Under the pieces are notes generated by a model. The model had not been told where the DNA came from, did no database searches, and saw nothing but the letters and a program-made list of their open reading frames with translations. A stretch of DNA of 64,000 bases from Hellea sp. (GTDB lineage: Bacteria > Pseudomonadota > Alphaproteobacteria > Caulobacterales > Maricaulaceae). Positions 1 to 10,732 of this stretch are shown here, piece after piece; position 1 is the first letter of the stretch, and the number at the start of each line of letters is the position of its first letter. The translations under genes were made by a program, and so were the position numbers. The DNA lies in NCBI GenBank assembly GCA_029250925.1, contig JAQXEH010000030.1, positions 62,001 to 126,000 on the forward strand, written 5' to 3'.

Positions 1-573
1 AAGAGAAAAAAATACCTGCTTTGAGTTTTTATCAAAAATAGTAGCTAACAATAAAGCTAACACAAAATAGAACATAGCATATTTTGAAAGCAGACCCAGT
101 CCAATTGCAAATGCCATAACTAGCGTCCAGAAATATGACTTTTCTAAACGAAGGTGTATCCACGCATTCAATGCTACAACCCAAAATAATAGAAGTGCGG
201 CATCAGTGCTTACAATGGCAGAAGACACCCACACAGCCGGCATTAAAAAATAGATAGCAGCAGCCCAAAACCCAGTCCTCTCGTCAAATGCGAAGCTGGC
301 TGTCCTAAATATTAAAAATGCAATAAACGAGTGTAATAAGGGTGAAGAAACTCGGACCGCCCATTCTATATCCCCAAAAATACTCGTTGTTATAGAAATA
401 ATTAATGCAACAAATGGAGGCTTACTGTAATAGCCCCAATCAAGGTTTTTTGACCACACCCAATACTGGGCCTCATCCCCATGGAGCCCTAAAGGTGATA
501 AATATAGGAATATTAATCTCAAAATAAGGAATATTGAAATTAACCATAAAGTTCGCTCTTGATAAATATTCAT
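1..573 (-). CDS. Glycosyltransferase family 39 / ArnT-like membrane protein, N-terminal part; runs off the left edge
   Basis: Manual reverse-complement translation from ATG at 573: MNIYQERTLWLISIFLILRLIFLYLSPLGLHGDEAQYWVWSKNLDWGYYSKPPFVALIISITTSIFGDIEWAVRVSSP...; the GDEAxYW...YYSKPP motif is typical of PMT/GT39. Open at the window edge, so absent from the ORF track. Confidence 0.8.
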   Translation of the reverse strand, partial: MNIYQERTLWLISIFLILRLIFLYLSPLGLHGDEAQYWVWSKNLDWGYYSKPPFVALIISITTSIFGDIEWAVRVSSPLLHSFIAFLIFRTASFAFDERTGFWAAAIYFLMPAVWVSSAIVSTDAALLLFWVVALNAWIHLRLEKSYFWTLVMAFAIGLGLLSKYAMFYFVLALLLATIFDKNSKQVFFSL

Positions 574-659
574 CTCTCTTGCTATTTTAATATTTATTCT
601 ATTTATTGGGCACTCTGCACAATAAGACTTTAGTAATCTAGTGGTGCTAAAGATAAATT

Positions 660-1514
660 ATGAAAAAATTAAATACTGGCCATGCATTAATATTTGACTC
701 AGGGGTCGGAGGTCTTTCGGTAGTAACTGAAATTGTAAAGCTAAATACAAATCTAAAATTAACTTATATAGCAGATGATAACTTTCGACCCTATGGTGAG
801 AAGACAGAATTACAACTAAAGAGTCGTCTTCCCAGATTATTATGGGAGCTGACAGAAACATTTAAACCTGATCTCGTTGTAATCGCTTGCAACACCGCTT
901 CAACCACAACGCTTGATGAAATTAGATCGGTGCTCTCGGTTCCCGTAATAGGCGTGGTGCCCGCCATAAAGCCAGCAGCAAATTTATCGCGAACAAAAAC
1001 TATAGCCGTTATAGGAACACCCGGTACTGTCAAAAGGCGTTATGTTGACAAATTAATAAATGAACATGCCTCAGACTGCCGTGTAATTCTACAAGGCTCA
1101 GTCAACTTAGTCGATATTGCAGAAAAAAAAATGATGGGAGAAAAAATTAATGAAGATTGGGTAAAAACAGAGATAACTCCGATGTTCAGCGGACAGTATG
1201 GTGCTGATATTGATGCGGTGGTATTAGCATGCACCCATTTTCCGCTTTTACTCGAAGAACTTAAGTCTTCGGTGAGTCAGTCTGTGAATTGGGTGGATAG
1301 TGGCAATGCTGTGGCAAGAAGAGTAAATAGCGTAATAAAAACACTACATCTAAAATCTAGTAAGTTTGAAACCAATAAAGCTTTTTTAATAGGCCCAAAC
1401 ACATGTATTAATCGCTGTAAAACATTTAATTCCTATGGGTTTGAAAAAGTTACGAGTTTGTTATTGAGTACAAACTCTCACAATAATCCAAATCACGATT
1501 ATAATAATAAATAA
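660..1514 (+). CDS. murI: Glutamate racemase
   Basis: FDSGVGGLSV, VVIACNTASTTTLDEIR and VVLACTHFPLL motifs of Asp/Glu racemases. Confidence 0.95.
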   Translation: MKKLNTGHALIFDSGVGGLSVVTEIVKLNTNLKLTYIADDNFRPYGEKTELQLKSRLPRLLWELTETFKPDLVVIACNTASTTTLDEIRSVLSVPVIGVVPAIKPAANLSRTKTIAVIGTPGTVKRRYVDKLINEHASDCRVILQGSVNLVDIAEKKMMGEKINEDWVKTEITPMFSGQYGADIDAVVLACTHFPLLLEELKSSVSQSVNWVDSGNAVARRVNSVIKTLHLKSSKFETNKAFLIGPNTCINRCKTFNSYGFEKVTSLLLSTNSHNNPNHDYNNK

Positions 1515-2063
1515 TAAAATTGTCAGCTTTGCAAAATATTTTTTGATAAACTCTTCCGCTTGGTAACCAAATAAACGAACGATATATGCCACAATAAAAA
1601 AGCGTAGGAATCTAGATACCGTACTTGCAATAACAAAAACAGCAAAGTTAACTTTTAAACTACCCGACATTATAGTTATTACTTTATAAGGAAAAGGTGT
1701 AAGTCCCGCTCCAAAAACAGCTGCTGCGCCATATGTTTCAATACTAGAAGAGAACTGTTCAATATAATTTGACTTACCCAAGGCATCTAATAATGGTTTT
1801 GCTAACACATCAAAAAACCAAAGACCTAAAAAATATCCAGCTATACCTCCTAGAACTGAGAAAATAGAGGCGACTAATGCTATCTGTATCCATTTACTGC
1901 GGTTCGACTGTACCATTGGAATTACCATTAAGTCAGCTGGCAAGGGAAAGATTGAACTTTCTAAAAAAGATACAAGTGCAAGCCAATACACAGCCAGTCT
2001 ATGCCGTGCTAATTTTTTTATACCTTCATAAGACTTTAGGATAAAATTAGAATCAATAGTCAT
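1461..2063 (-). CDS. YqaA/DedA-like (VTT domain) membrane protein
   Basis: Hydrophobic protein with ALVSFLESSIFPLPADLMVIPMV and FGAGLTPFPYKVITIMSG, typical of the YqaA family. Confidence 0.85.
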   Translation of the reverse strand: MTIDSNFILKSYEGIKKLARHRLAVYWLALVSFLESSIFPLPADLMVIPMVQSNRSKWIQIALVASIFSVLGGIAGYFLGLWFFDVLAKPLLDALGKSNYIEQFSSSIETYGAAAVFGAGLTPFPYKVITIMSGSLKVNFAVFVIASTVSRFLRFFIVAYIVRLFGYQAEEFIKKYFAKLTILLFIIIIVIWIIVRVCTQ

Positions 2064-2161
2064 CAGACAGCCATAGCATTAAAAAACTTAAAGGCATGTA
2101 AAAAAGAGATAAAAGTGTATAGCCTTTTTCATTAAGCTCATTTATACGGTATTTCTATTAA

Positions 2162-2245
2162 GCGGGTGTGGCGGAATTGGTAGACGCGCCGGATTCAAAA
2201 TCCGGTTCCTTTGGAGTGTCGGTTCAAGTCCGACTACCCGTACCA
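2162..2245 (+). tRNA. tRNA-Leu (anticodon CAA)
   Basis: Class II tRNA: gcgggtgtggcggaattggtagacgcgccggattcaaaatccgg...ggttcaagtccgactacccgtacca; anticodon loop ttcaaaa, long variable arm, TPsiC arm ggttcaagtcc, encoded CCA. Confidence 0.95.
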
Positions 2246-2248
2246 TAA

Positions 2249-2291
2249 TTAGAAAACTTCTTTCTCAGTTCACTGATCTTTTCTAATTTTT
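2249..2291 (+). terminator. Possible AT-rich terminator downstream of tRNA-Leu
   Basis: TTAGAAAA...TTTTCTAA 8-bp inverted repeat enclosing TCAGTTCACTGA, followed by TTTTTA. Confidence 0.45.
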
Positions 2292-2345
2292 ATCCTTAAT
2301 TTTTAAATTAATAGTTTTCCTTCCGCTTATCCTTAGATTTATACC

Positions 2346-2374
2346 AAAAAAAAGCGGCCCCCTAAAGGACCGCT
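2346..2374 (-). terminator. Rho-independent terminator of groES-groEL
   Basis: Minus strand AGCGGTCC-TTTAG-GGGGCCGCT followed by a T run, just downstream of groL. Confidence 0.85.
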
Positions 2375-2413
2375 AATAAACTCGTTAATGAGAAGTATGT
2401 AAAAATAAAATTT

Positions 2414-4069
<1,656 letters not shown>

Positions 4070-4100
4070 CTAGAGATTAATTGTTATTGTTAAGCTATTT

Positions 4101-4126
4101 CCTGCAGTAATCAGAATAACTGCAGG
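4101..4126 (-). other. Perfect inverted repeat in the groES-groEL spacer
   Basis: cctgcagt-aatcagaata-actgcagg, 8-bp perfect arms with a 10-nt loop. Confidence 0.85.
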
Positions 4127-4139
4127 AGTTTTGGAGGAA

Positions 4140-4427
4140 TTAATCAATAATTCCCATAATATCAGATTCTTTCATGATTAGCAGTTCTTTACCATCGACC
4201 TTAACTTCAGTGCCACCCCATTTACCAAATAGTACACGGTCACCTTTTTTAACATCGAGAGCAGTGAATTTACCATCATCATTGCGTGTGCCAGGGCCGA
4301 CTGCAACTACTTTACCCTCAGAGGGTTTCTCAGTAGCTGTGTCCGGAATAATAATACCGCCAGCAGTCTTCGTATCTTCTTTTACGCGCTCGACGAGCAC
4401 GCGGTCATGTAGAGGACGAAATTTCAT
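4140..4427 (-). CDS. groS: 10 kDa chaperonin GroES
   Basis: [46 protein letters not shown]. Confidence 0.99.
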   Translation of the reverse strand: MKFRPLHDRVLVERVKEDTKTAGGIIIPDTATEKPSEGKVVAVGPGTRNDDGKFTALDVKKGDRVLFGKWGGTEVKVDGKELLIMKESDIMGIID

Positions 4428-4495
4428 AATAGTCTCTTGCGTTTACTAGGTTAAAATTAAACGGTGCGCAAAAGCTCGCACACCGACTAATGGTC

Positions 4496-4524
4496 ATGTA
4501 GGGAAGGATGAGTGAAGTCGCAAG
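4496..4524 (-). promoter_or_regulatory. Putative RpoH (sigma-32) type promoter of groES-groEL
   Basis: Minus strand CTTG-N17-CCCTACAT, about 70 nt upstream of the groS start; no CIRCE repeat (TTAGCACTC-N9-GAGTGCTAA) seen in the upstream region. Confidence 0.55.
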
Positions 4525-4634
4525 AGGTGGTTGGAATATTTTTTAAATAACTCTTAATGATTCATTTTCTTGAGTAAAAGAACCATAGTCATTAACTTGA
4601 AAGTTAACATTTAGTACGTAACTTTACAGTTTGT

Positions 4635-5177
4635 CTAGGATAGAAGCATTGGGTACGTAGCTTCCATCTTATATAAGTTGTTATTATTTGATCTTCTGTG
4701 ACTTGAATACAAAATCATTTCATCAATTAAAAATGGAGCAGAATTAAATCTCGATGTTCTTTTTTCAAAAGAAATTACTCTCTCTAAGGGGGTTGTTGCA
4801 CCAAGATAACCCAAAGTCACATGAGGCTTATAATCTCGCAAATCAGGATTTATTCCTGCCCGCTTCGCAGCGGAGATACAGTACCTATTCAAATCATATA
4901 GAAATTTATTATTTTTTACACCTAGCCATAATGTAAGAGGTGGCGAATTTCCGGTGTGTCCCGCGCCCTCAAGCTGAAGTTCAAAACTAGGTAATGGGTA
5001 CCGGGCCAATTCATAATCTAATGTCTCCGCAATATCAAAATCAACATCACCATAATAACATGTTGTAATATGCAAATTATCAATATCTGACCACCTTGTG
5101 CCTGTAACACCCCTTTGAGTATTTGAGATTTGCTTAGAAAGCCTTTGAGGTAATCTTAGTGCAGTGAATAATATCAT
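4635..5177 (-). CDS. thpR: RNA 2',3'-cyclic phosphodiesterase (LigT/ThpR family)
   Basis: Two HxTx motifs (LHITTCYYG, PHVTLGYLG) with correct spacing in a 180-aa protein. Confidence 0.88.
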   Translation of the reverse strand: MILFTALRLPQRLSKQISNTQRGVTGTRWSDIDNLHITTCYYGDVDFDIAETLDYELARYPLPSFELQLEGAGHTGNSPPLTLWLGVKNNKFLYDLNRYCISAAKRAGINPDLRDYKPHVTLGYLGATTPLERVISFEKRTSRFNSAPFLIDEMILYSSHRRSNNNNLYKMEATYPMLLS

Positions 5178-5198
5178 AACAAAACAGTGCCGTAAAAA

Positions 5199-6248
5199 TC
5201 ATCGCCCGGCTGGACATCGATATGTTTTATGGATCCTATGTGCCTCTTTTTCCATTTCATTAGACCATTTAATATCATGAGCATCAATATTCTCTATTAA
5301 TTGCTTCAAAGATGTCGCTCCAATAATGCTTGAAGTAACGAATTTACGAGTTTCAACAAACTTTAAGGCAAACTGTGTTGGAGTAAGGCCAAACTTCAAT
5401 GCCGTAGCGTTACAATCGCGCCATCCGCTTTCTGCGTCCCAATAAGCGCCCATAAAATCTTTAAATAACTTACCTCTCGATCCTTCTGGCGATACTCCAG
5501 AGTCATACTTTCCTGTTAAAAAGCCCATGGCGAGCGGAGAATAAGCTAAAAGACCAACCTGCTCTCTCATAGCAATCTCGGCCAAATCATAGTCAAACCT
5601 TCTAGCTATAAGGTTATATACACATTGATTTGAGACAATTCGGGGCCAGTTGTTTTTATTTGATAATTCTAAATATTTCATAGTGGCCCAGCCAAATTCA
5701 TTGGATAAACCCACATACCTGATATTTCCTTTTTCAACGTGTTTATGAAGTGTTCCCAGTATATCTTCTAAGGGCACCATATCATTCGGATCATAATCTC
5801 GATATGAGTGGAATCCAAAAGGGGGAATTTTTCTATCCGGCCAATGAAGTTGATAAAGGTCAATGTAATCAGTATTCAATCTTCGTAAAGAGCCTTCAAT
5901 GGCTTCATCAATTTGTTTTGGAGTGTGCCTAGTTTCTTTGTCATTCTCTCGACACCAGTTCATGTTTGACCGCCCAGTGATCTTAGATGCTAAGATAAAT
6001 TTATCTCGATTTTTTTTACTTTTTATCCATGACCCTATATAATTCTCTGTTCTCCCCTGAGTTTTCGGATGACCAGGCACGGGGTACATCTCAGCAGTGT
6101 CAATAAAGTTGATCCCTCGACCTAAAGCATAATCTAGTTGTTCGTGAGCATCACTTTCTGTATTTTGTTCACCCCAAGTCATGGTTCCAAGACATATAGA
6201 CGTTACCTCAAGATTAGTTCTACCTAGTTTTCTTAAATCCATAATCAA
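5199..6248 (-). CDS. Aldo/keto reductase (Tas-like)
   Basis: MDLRKLGRTNLEVTSICLGTMTWGEQNTESDAHEQLDYALGRGINFIDTAEMYPVP and YIDLYQLHWPDR motifs. Confidence 0.93.
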   Translation of the reverse strand: MIMDLRKLGRTNLEVTSICLGTMTWGEQNTESDAHEQLDYALGRGINFIDTAEMYPVPGHPKTQGRTENYIGSWIKSKKNRDKFILASKITGRSNMNWCRENDKETRHTPKQIDEAIEGSLRRLNTDYIDLYQLHWPDRKIPPFGFHSYRDYDPNDMVPLEDILGTLHKHVEKGNIRYVGLSNEFGWATMKYLELSNKNNWPRIVSNQCVYNLIARRFDYDLAEIAMREQVGLLAYSPLAMGFLTGKYDSGVSPEGSRGKLFKDFMGAYWDAESGWRDCNATALKFGLTPTQFALKFVETRKFVTSSIIGATSLKQLIENIDAHDIKWSNEMEKEAHRIHKTYRCPAGR

Positions 6249-6357
6249 TCCTCTGGGGCAAAATAATAGACTAACTATTTATTAATGCTAGCTATTGGAA
6301 TTTTATTAAAAATGCATTATATGTAGAATAGATAACTCGCAAGAGTGCAAATTTGAA

Positions 6358-7089
6358 ATGGAGCAATTAATGAATCAGCAGTATAATCGCACAGTAGCAG
6401 AAGCAGGTGAGATAGACCTAGGTCTTAAAAACTTTATGCTTGGTACATATCGGTATATGGCGCTTGCAATGACAGTAACAGCAGGTGTTGCCTTTCTTGC
6501 AAAGGACATACTTCCCCACGCAGTATTGCGCGGAAACCCATTCATTCTACTTGGCTTTGTTATAGCCATTCCAGTATTATTTGGTAGCGTTGGCGCTAAA
6601 TTGCCAACAATGTCTAAAGCAGGCGTGTTAAGATTTCTTTTCATATTTGCTGCATTTTTAGGCATATTCATGTCCGCCATTGCTGCCTTTGTGCCAGGAG
6701 TAATTGTTGCTAAAGTGTTTTTCATGACGGTAGCAATGTTTGGAGCCCTAAGCTTATTTGGTTACACTACTGAACGCAACCTGGGTACATATGCTAAATA
6801 TGCCTTTGCCGCTTTCCTTGTATACATTGTAATGAGCTTAGTATTTGCATTTGTACCAGGAATGGCACCAGAAGCGGGAGGAGCAGTCTTTAACACAATG
6901 AATCTTATAGTTTTAGGAGCAATTGCAATGATTACAGCTTGGGAAACCCAGATGTTAAAACGAACATACTATACCTTTAGCGGTAATGATTTAATGTTGG
7001 AAAAACTATCAGCATATGGTGCAGCATCTTTACTATTATCCTTTGTAAACATGTTCCAAATACTCTTAAGCTTATTTGGTCGCGACTGA
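6358..7089 (+). CDS. Bax inhibitor-1/YccA family membrane protein
   Basis: Seven-TM profile with NPFILLGFVIAIPVLFG and FTTERNLG-like GYTTERNLGTYAKYA; typical length of 243 aa. Confidence 0.88.
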   Translation: MEQLMNQQYNRTVAEAGEIDLGLKNFMLGTYRYMALAMTVTAGVAFLAKDILPHAVLRGNPFILLGFVIAIPVLFGSVGAKLPTMSKAGVLRFLFIFAAFLGIFMSAIAAFVPGVIVAKVFFMTVAMFGALSLFGYTTERNLGTYAKYAFAAFLVYIVMSLVFAFVPGMAPEAGGAVFNTMNLIVLGAIAMITAWETQMLKRTYYTFSGNDLMLEKLSAYGAASLLLSFVNMFQILLSLFGRD

Positions 7090-7118
7090 CAGATTAGAAG
7101 TTTATAAAATAAATTGAG

Positions 7119-7149
7119 CCTCGCTTACTCACATAAGCGGGGTTTTTTT
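7119..7149 (+). terminator. Rho-independent terminator after the YccA-like gene
   Basis: CCTCGCTTA-CTCACA-TAAGCGGGG followed by a T run. Confidence 0.85.
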
Positions 7150-7272
7150 GTGCCTTTCTTTACTTGCCACAGAGCCATATTTGTGACAGCCTTGTACAAG
7201 ACTAAAGCAAAATATTGCTTAGTCCGCAATGTAACGAGATTTATCGTTCATAAAACATAGGGGAGAAAAACT

Positions 7273-7593
7273 ATGGATATTGCAAAAATTGGGTGGGGCT
7301 TAGGCACACTAGCCGCTGTTGTATTAACATTTGTCAACACCGGTCACGACGGAACTATTCTTGCCGTTCTAGGATTAGTAGCGGGATATGCTTCAGCAAC
7401 CGACCATAGGCGAGGCGTAATGATTGCAGCTATATTCTTAATGGCTGGTGGTTCCGGCGCTCTCGGCGGACTGATAGCTGTGGGAGAGCATCTTACTAAT
7501 ATTCTAGGAAGCTTAAGCTCAGTCTTTAGTGCTGCTGCTGTAGCAATTATAGTAAAAACTATGGTTGAAAGATTTTCAGGTTCAGAAGCCTAA
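7273..7593 (+). CDS. Small membrane protein of unknown function (106 aa)
   Basis: Good RBS context (aggggagaaaaact ATG); several hydrophobic segments; bounded by terminator-like hairpins. Confidence 0.75.
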   Translation: MDIAKIGWGLGTLAAVVLTFVNTGHDGTILAVLGLVAGYASATDHRRGVMIAAIFLMAGGSGALGGLIAVGEHLTNILGSLSSVFSAAAVAIIVKTMVERFSGSEA

Positions 7594-7643
7594 TTTCTTA
7601 CTAGTATAATGTTAAATAAAGTCTTTATATAGGACTAAAAAAG

Positions 7644-7675
7644 TACCGCCTCTGAACACTGGGGGCGGTATTTTA
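7644..7675. terminator. Bidirectional terminator between convergent genes
   Basis: taccgcc(tctgaacactggg)ggcggta flanked by an A run on the left and TTTTATTT on the right. Confidence 0.75.
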
Positions 7676-8029
7676 TTTCACATTAAAACGATACCTGTCA
7701 AAAATACGTAGTATGGATTTTAGATCGTGACCTCGCTTTAATATTAATCCTCCAGGAGCTATAACTGAATATTGTCCTTGTTTCTTTTTAAGAGACGGGG
7801 TTTTTTCAATTCTATAAAGAGAATACTCTGAAGCCTTACGATAAATAGAAAATACTGCCTTATCTTTCAAAAATGAAATCGCGTAATCTTTCCATAAACC
7901 CTTTGAAACCATTTGGCCGTACAGGCTCATAATTAAATTAATTTCATCTTTACGGAAAGATACTTGAGAGGCGTTTATATTATTGAATACAGTAACAGAA
8001 TTCTTTAGCGGTATGATGTTTGAGCTCAT
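7673..8029 (-). CDS. DUF2794 domain-containing protein
   Basis: LYGQMVSKGLWKDYAISFLKDKAVFSIYRKASEYSLYRIEK...QGQYSVIAPGGLILKRGHDLKSILRIFD matches the alphaproteobacterial DUF2794 pattern as I recall it. Confidence 0.85.
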   Translation of the reverse strand: MSSNIIPLKNSVTVFNNINASQVSFRKDEINLIMSLYGQMVSKGLWKDYAISFLKDKAVFSIYRKASEYSLYRIEKTPSLKKKQGQYSVIAPGGLILKRGHDLKSILRIFDRYRFNVK

Positions 8030-8114
8030 AGTTTAATCAATAAGCCCTTTTATCAAAGTTGCAACAGATAGGCATTGTTGCAAACAAAAAAACTATGTTG
8101 AGAATGAGAATTTA

Positions 8115-9650
8115 CTATCTAAACTTTGTATTGCTTTTTCCGTATTTGGTCGGTGACCTTTTAGTGGGCTTTTTAGTGGTTTTTCGATCTGTTTTAAAAG
8201 TTGCTCCGTCTTCTTTTTTAAAGTTCCTCACTTTGCCCTTATTAAACTTTCTCTCTCCCCTGGGTTTATCTTTATTCCACTGTTTTCTTTTTTGATCTGT
8301 ATCAGTTCTGGCTTTTTGGTCGCCTTCTTTTCCGTCACGTTTTTTATATTTATTTGAATTATTATCTCTTTCAGACTTAGGTCCCTCTGTCTTATTTTTA
8401 TCACCAGAAGATATCGACTTTCTTCTGGATTTACCTCTCCCTTTTCTTCCCTCTTTTTCGACTTCCTGAAGAAGCTCAACAGGTGCGCGAGTTTTTAAAG
8501 CACGGGCTTTTTGCATAAAGTCCTCAGGAAGCTCGTCCACTTTAATGTCATTTTTTAGTAATTTCTGAATTTCTTTGAGGTAAGCTCGTTCTGACTTATC
8601 AACAAAAGCATGGGCAATGCCAGATTTATCAGCTCTTGCAGTCCTACCTATTCTATGGATATATTGCTCGGGAACATTCGGTATTTCATAATTAAATACA
8701 TGACTTATACCTTCAATATCAATCCCCCTTGCCGCTACGTCAGTTGCCACTAGAATTTTAATTTTATCTTCGCGAAAGGCATTGAGTGCCCGTTGTCTTT
8801 GATTCTGAGATTTATTTCCGTGTATAGCCAGGGAGGTTAAGCCAACTTGAGCTAAGCGCTTAACAACACGATCAGCACCATGTTTAGTTCTAGTAAACAC
8901 TAAAGCTCTGAGAACATCAGGCTCTAATAAACATAGTGATAATAGGTCCTGCTTTTCAGCCTTGTTAACAAATGTTATTCTTTGCTTTACCTTTTTGGCT
9001 GTGGAATTGGGCGGGGTAACGGAAACTGTAACAGGGTTATTTAAAAATTGTTCAGCAAGTTTTTTAATTTTTGGGAGCATGGTTGCTGAAAAGAATAACG
9101 TTTGGCGGTTTTTCGGTATTAACGGAATAATCTTCTTTAAGGCATGGATAAAGCCCATATCCATCATTTGGTCCGCTTCGTCTAAAATAAGCACTTCAAT
9201 CTTTCCTAGGCTAATGCTTCCTCTTTCAATTAGATCAATAAGGCGTCCAGGGGTAGCCACAACGATCTCATTTCCACGCACGAGCTGGTTGATTTGCTGC
9301 TTAATACTTACTCCGCCATATATAGTTGCGATGGATAAATATTCCATTTCACTTCCATAATCACGCAATGATTTTGTAATTTGATAAGCTAGCTCACGTG
9401 TGGGTGCAAGAATCAGGGCCCGAGGCTCCTTTGCGGCAGGTCGTAGTTTATTTACGCAAAGATGATTTAGAAGCGGAAGGGAAAAAGCAGCAGTTTTTCC
9501 CGTGCCTGTTTGCGCAATGCCTAATATATCCTTACCTTCAATGATATGTGGGATGGCTTCCGACTGGATAGGAGTTGGCTTAGAATAACCCAATTTATTA
9601 ATCGCATTAAATATGAGTGAATTGAGGTTTAAAGATTTAAAGTCAGACAT
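8115..9650 (-). CDS. DEAD/DEAH-box ATP-dependent RNA helicase (RhlE-like) with a basic C-terminal tail
   Basis: AQTGTGKTAAFSLPLL, PTRELAYQI, VLDEADQMMDMGF, SATML, HRIGRTARA motifs; Lys/Arg-rich C-terminus. Confidence 0.95.
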   Translation of the reverse strand: MSDFKSLNLNSLIFNAINKLGYSKPTPIQSEAIPHIIEGKDILGIAQTGTGKTAAFSLPLLNHLCVNKLRPAAKEPRALILAPTRELAYQITKSLRDYGSEMEYLSIATIYGGVSIKQQINQLVRGNEIVVATPGRLIDLIERGSISLGKIEVLILDEADQMMDMGFIHALKKIIPLIPKNRQTLFFSATMLPKIKKLAEQFLNNPVTVSVTPPNSTAKKVKQRITFVNKAEKQDLLSLCLLEPDVLRALVFTRTKHGADRVVKRLAQVGLTSLAIHGNKSQNQRQRALNAFREDKIKILVATDVAARGIDIEGISHVFNYEIPNVPEQYIHRIGRTARADKSGIAHAFVDKSERAYLKEIQKLLKNDIKVDELPEDFMQKARALKTRAPVELLQEVEKEGRKGRGKSRRKSISSGDKNKTEGPKSERDNNSNKYKKRDGKEGDQKARTDTDQKRKQWNKDKPRGERKFNKGKVRNFKKEDGATFKTDRKTTKKPTKRSPTKYGKSNTKFR

Positions 9651-9824
9651 AACTGCTCGATTGTTTTAGGCTAATTCGGTTAAACCAAGAGAGGAAACAC
9701 GCTATAGTGTAAAAGCCTATCACAGCACAATGACCTGCCGTTAAGGACCTCTTAGAGAAATGTCAAACAATGAAAAAATTATTTCTATTAATGAGTGTAC
9801 TATAGTAAACTATCAAAGGTAATA

Positions 9825-10703
9825 TTATTTCTCAACCGTACTATTATTTCTTATCAAAATTAAACCAACACCACTCAAGACTATCAGTCCACCAAATAAT
9901 AATTGCGGGCTAATGTTTTCATTTAATATTAGTACACTTGCGACAACGGCGATAACTGTTGTCATTAAACCAGCAGTAGACACAACATATATTGGTAGGC
10001 GTTGAAGTAACCAATAATAAGAACCATGAGCTACGATAGAAACAAGCAAAGAAGAATAAGCTAGAGCAAATATAAAGTTCAATCGGTTGTTTGGTTGAAA
10101 AGCTTTTAATTGTTCACTTTCGAGAAGGATTGTTAGTGGCCATAGTACTATAGAACCTATAACGGCAAACCAAGAAAGGAGTTGCAACGGACCTACGCTC
10201 CGAACAAATTTAACTAATACAGCACCTACAGCTTCACTAAAAGCAGCCCCAATCATCAAAAGAACTCCAAATAAATAATAAGGGCCTGCCGCTTCGTATG
10301 GCCTCGCAAATGAAATTATTATTACTCCCAAAAGAGCTAAAGTAATTCCTAGTGTTTTGAACCTACCAATCTTATCTTTAAAAATTATCATAGATAGTAT
10401 TATGGAAAAAGGCACATACAGTTCTATCATAACCGCAGCTGTTGATGCTGTAGTGTACTTTAAAGCTGGAAACATAAAAGCATAGTTTAGGGCTCCATAA
10501 CCTAAACCCGCCCCTAAAATTGGCTTCATCAGTTTGCCATGCCACTTTAACCACGGTAACATAATTATTGCGACCAAGCTCATTCGTACAGCAGCATAAA
10601 ATAATGGGTCTGCTGTATATCCAACAGTTAATTTCATCACTATAAAATGTAAGCCCCAGATCAAACAAACAAGGAGTAAAACCATAAATTCGCGATATGT
10701 CAT
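9825..10703 (-). CDS. EamA/DMT family transporter
   Basis: Ten-TM-type protein with LLVCLIWGLHFIVMKLTV and C-terminal SPQLLFGGLIVLSGVGLILI. Confidence 0.9.
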   Translation of the reverse strand: MTYREFMVLLLVCLIWGLHFIVMKLTVGYTADPLFYAAVRMSLVAIIMLPWLKWHGKLMKPILGAGLGYGALNYAFMFPALKYTTASTAAVMIELYVPFSIILSMIIFKDKIGRFKTLGITLALLGVIIISFARPYEAAGPYYLFGVLLMIGAAFSEAVGAVLVKFVRSVGPLQLLSWFAVIGSIVLWPLTILLESEQLKAFQPNNRLNFIFALAYSSLLVSIVAHGSYYWLLQRLPIYVVSTAGLMTTVIAVVASVLILNENISPQLLFGGLIVLSGVGLILIRNNSTVEK

Positions 10704-10732
10704 ATAATCTTACCTTTACACATCAAGATTGA

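Noticed and set aside
8962-9360. 132-aa plus-strand ORF
   Set aside because: Antisense to the DEAD-box helicase core.
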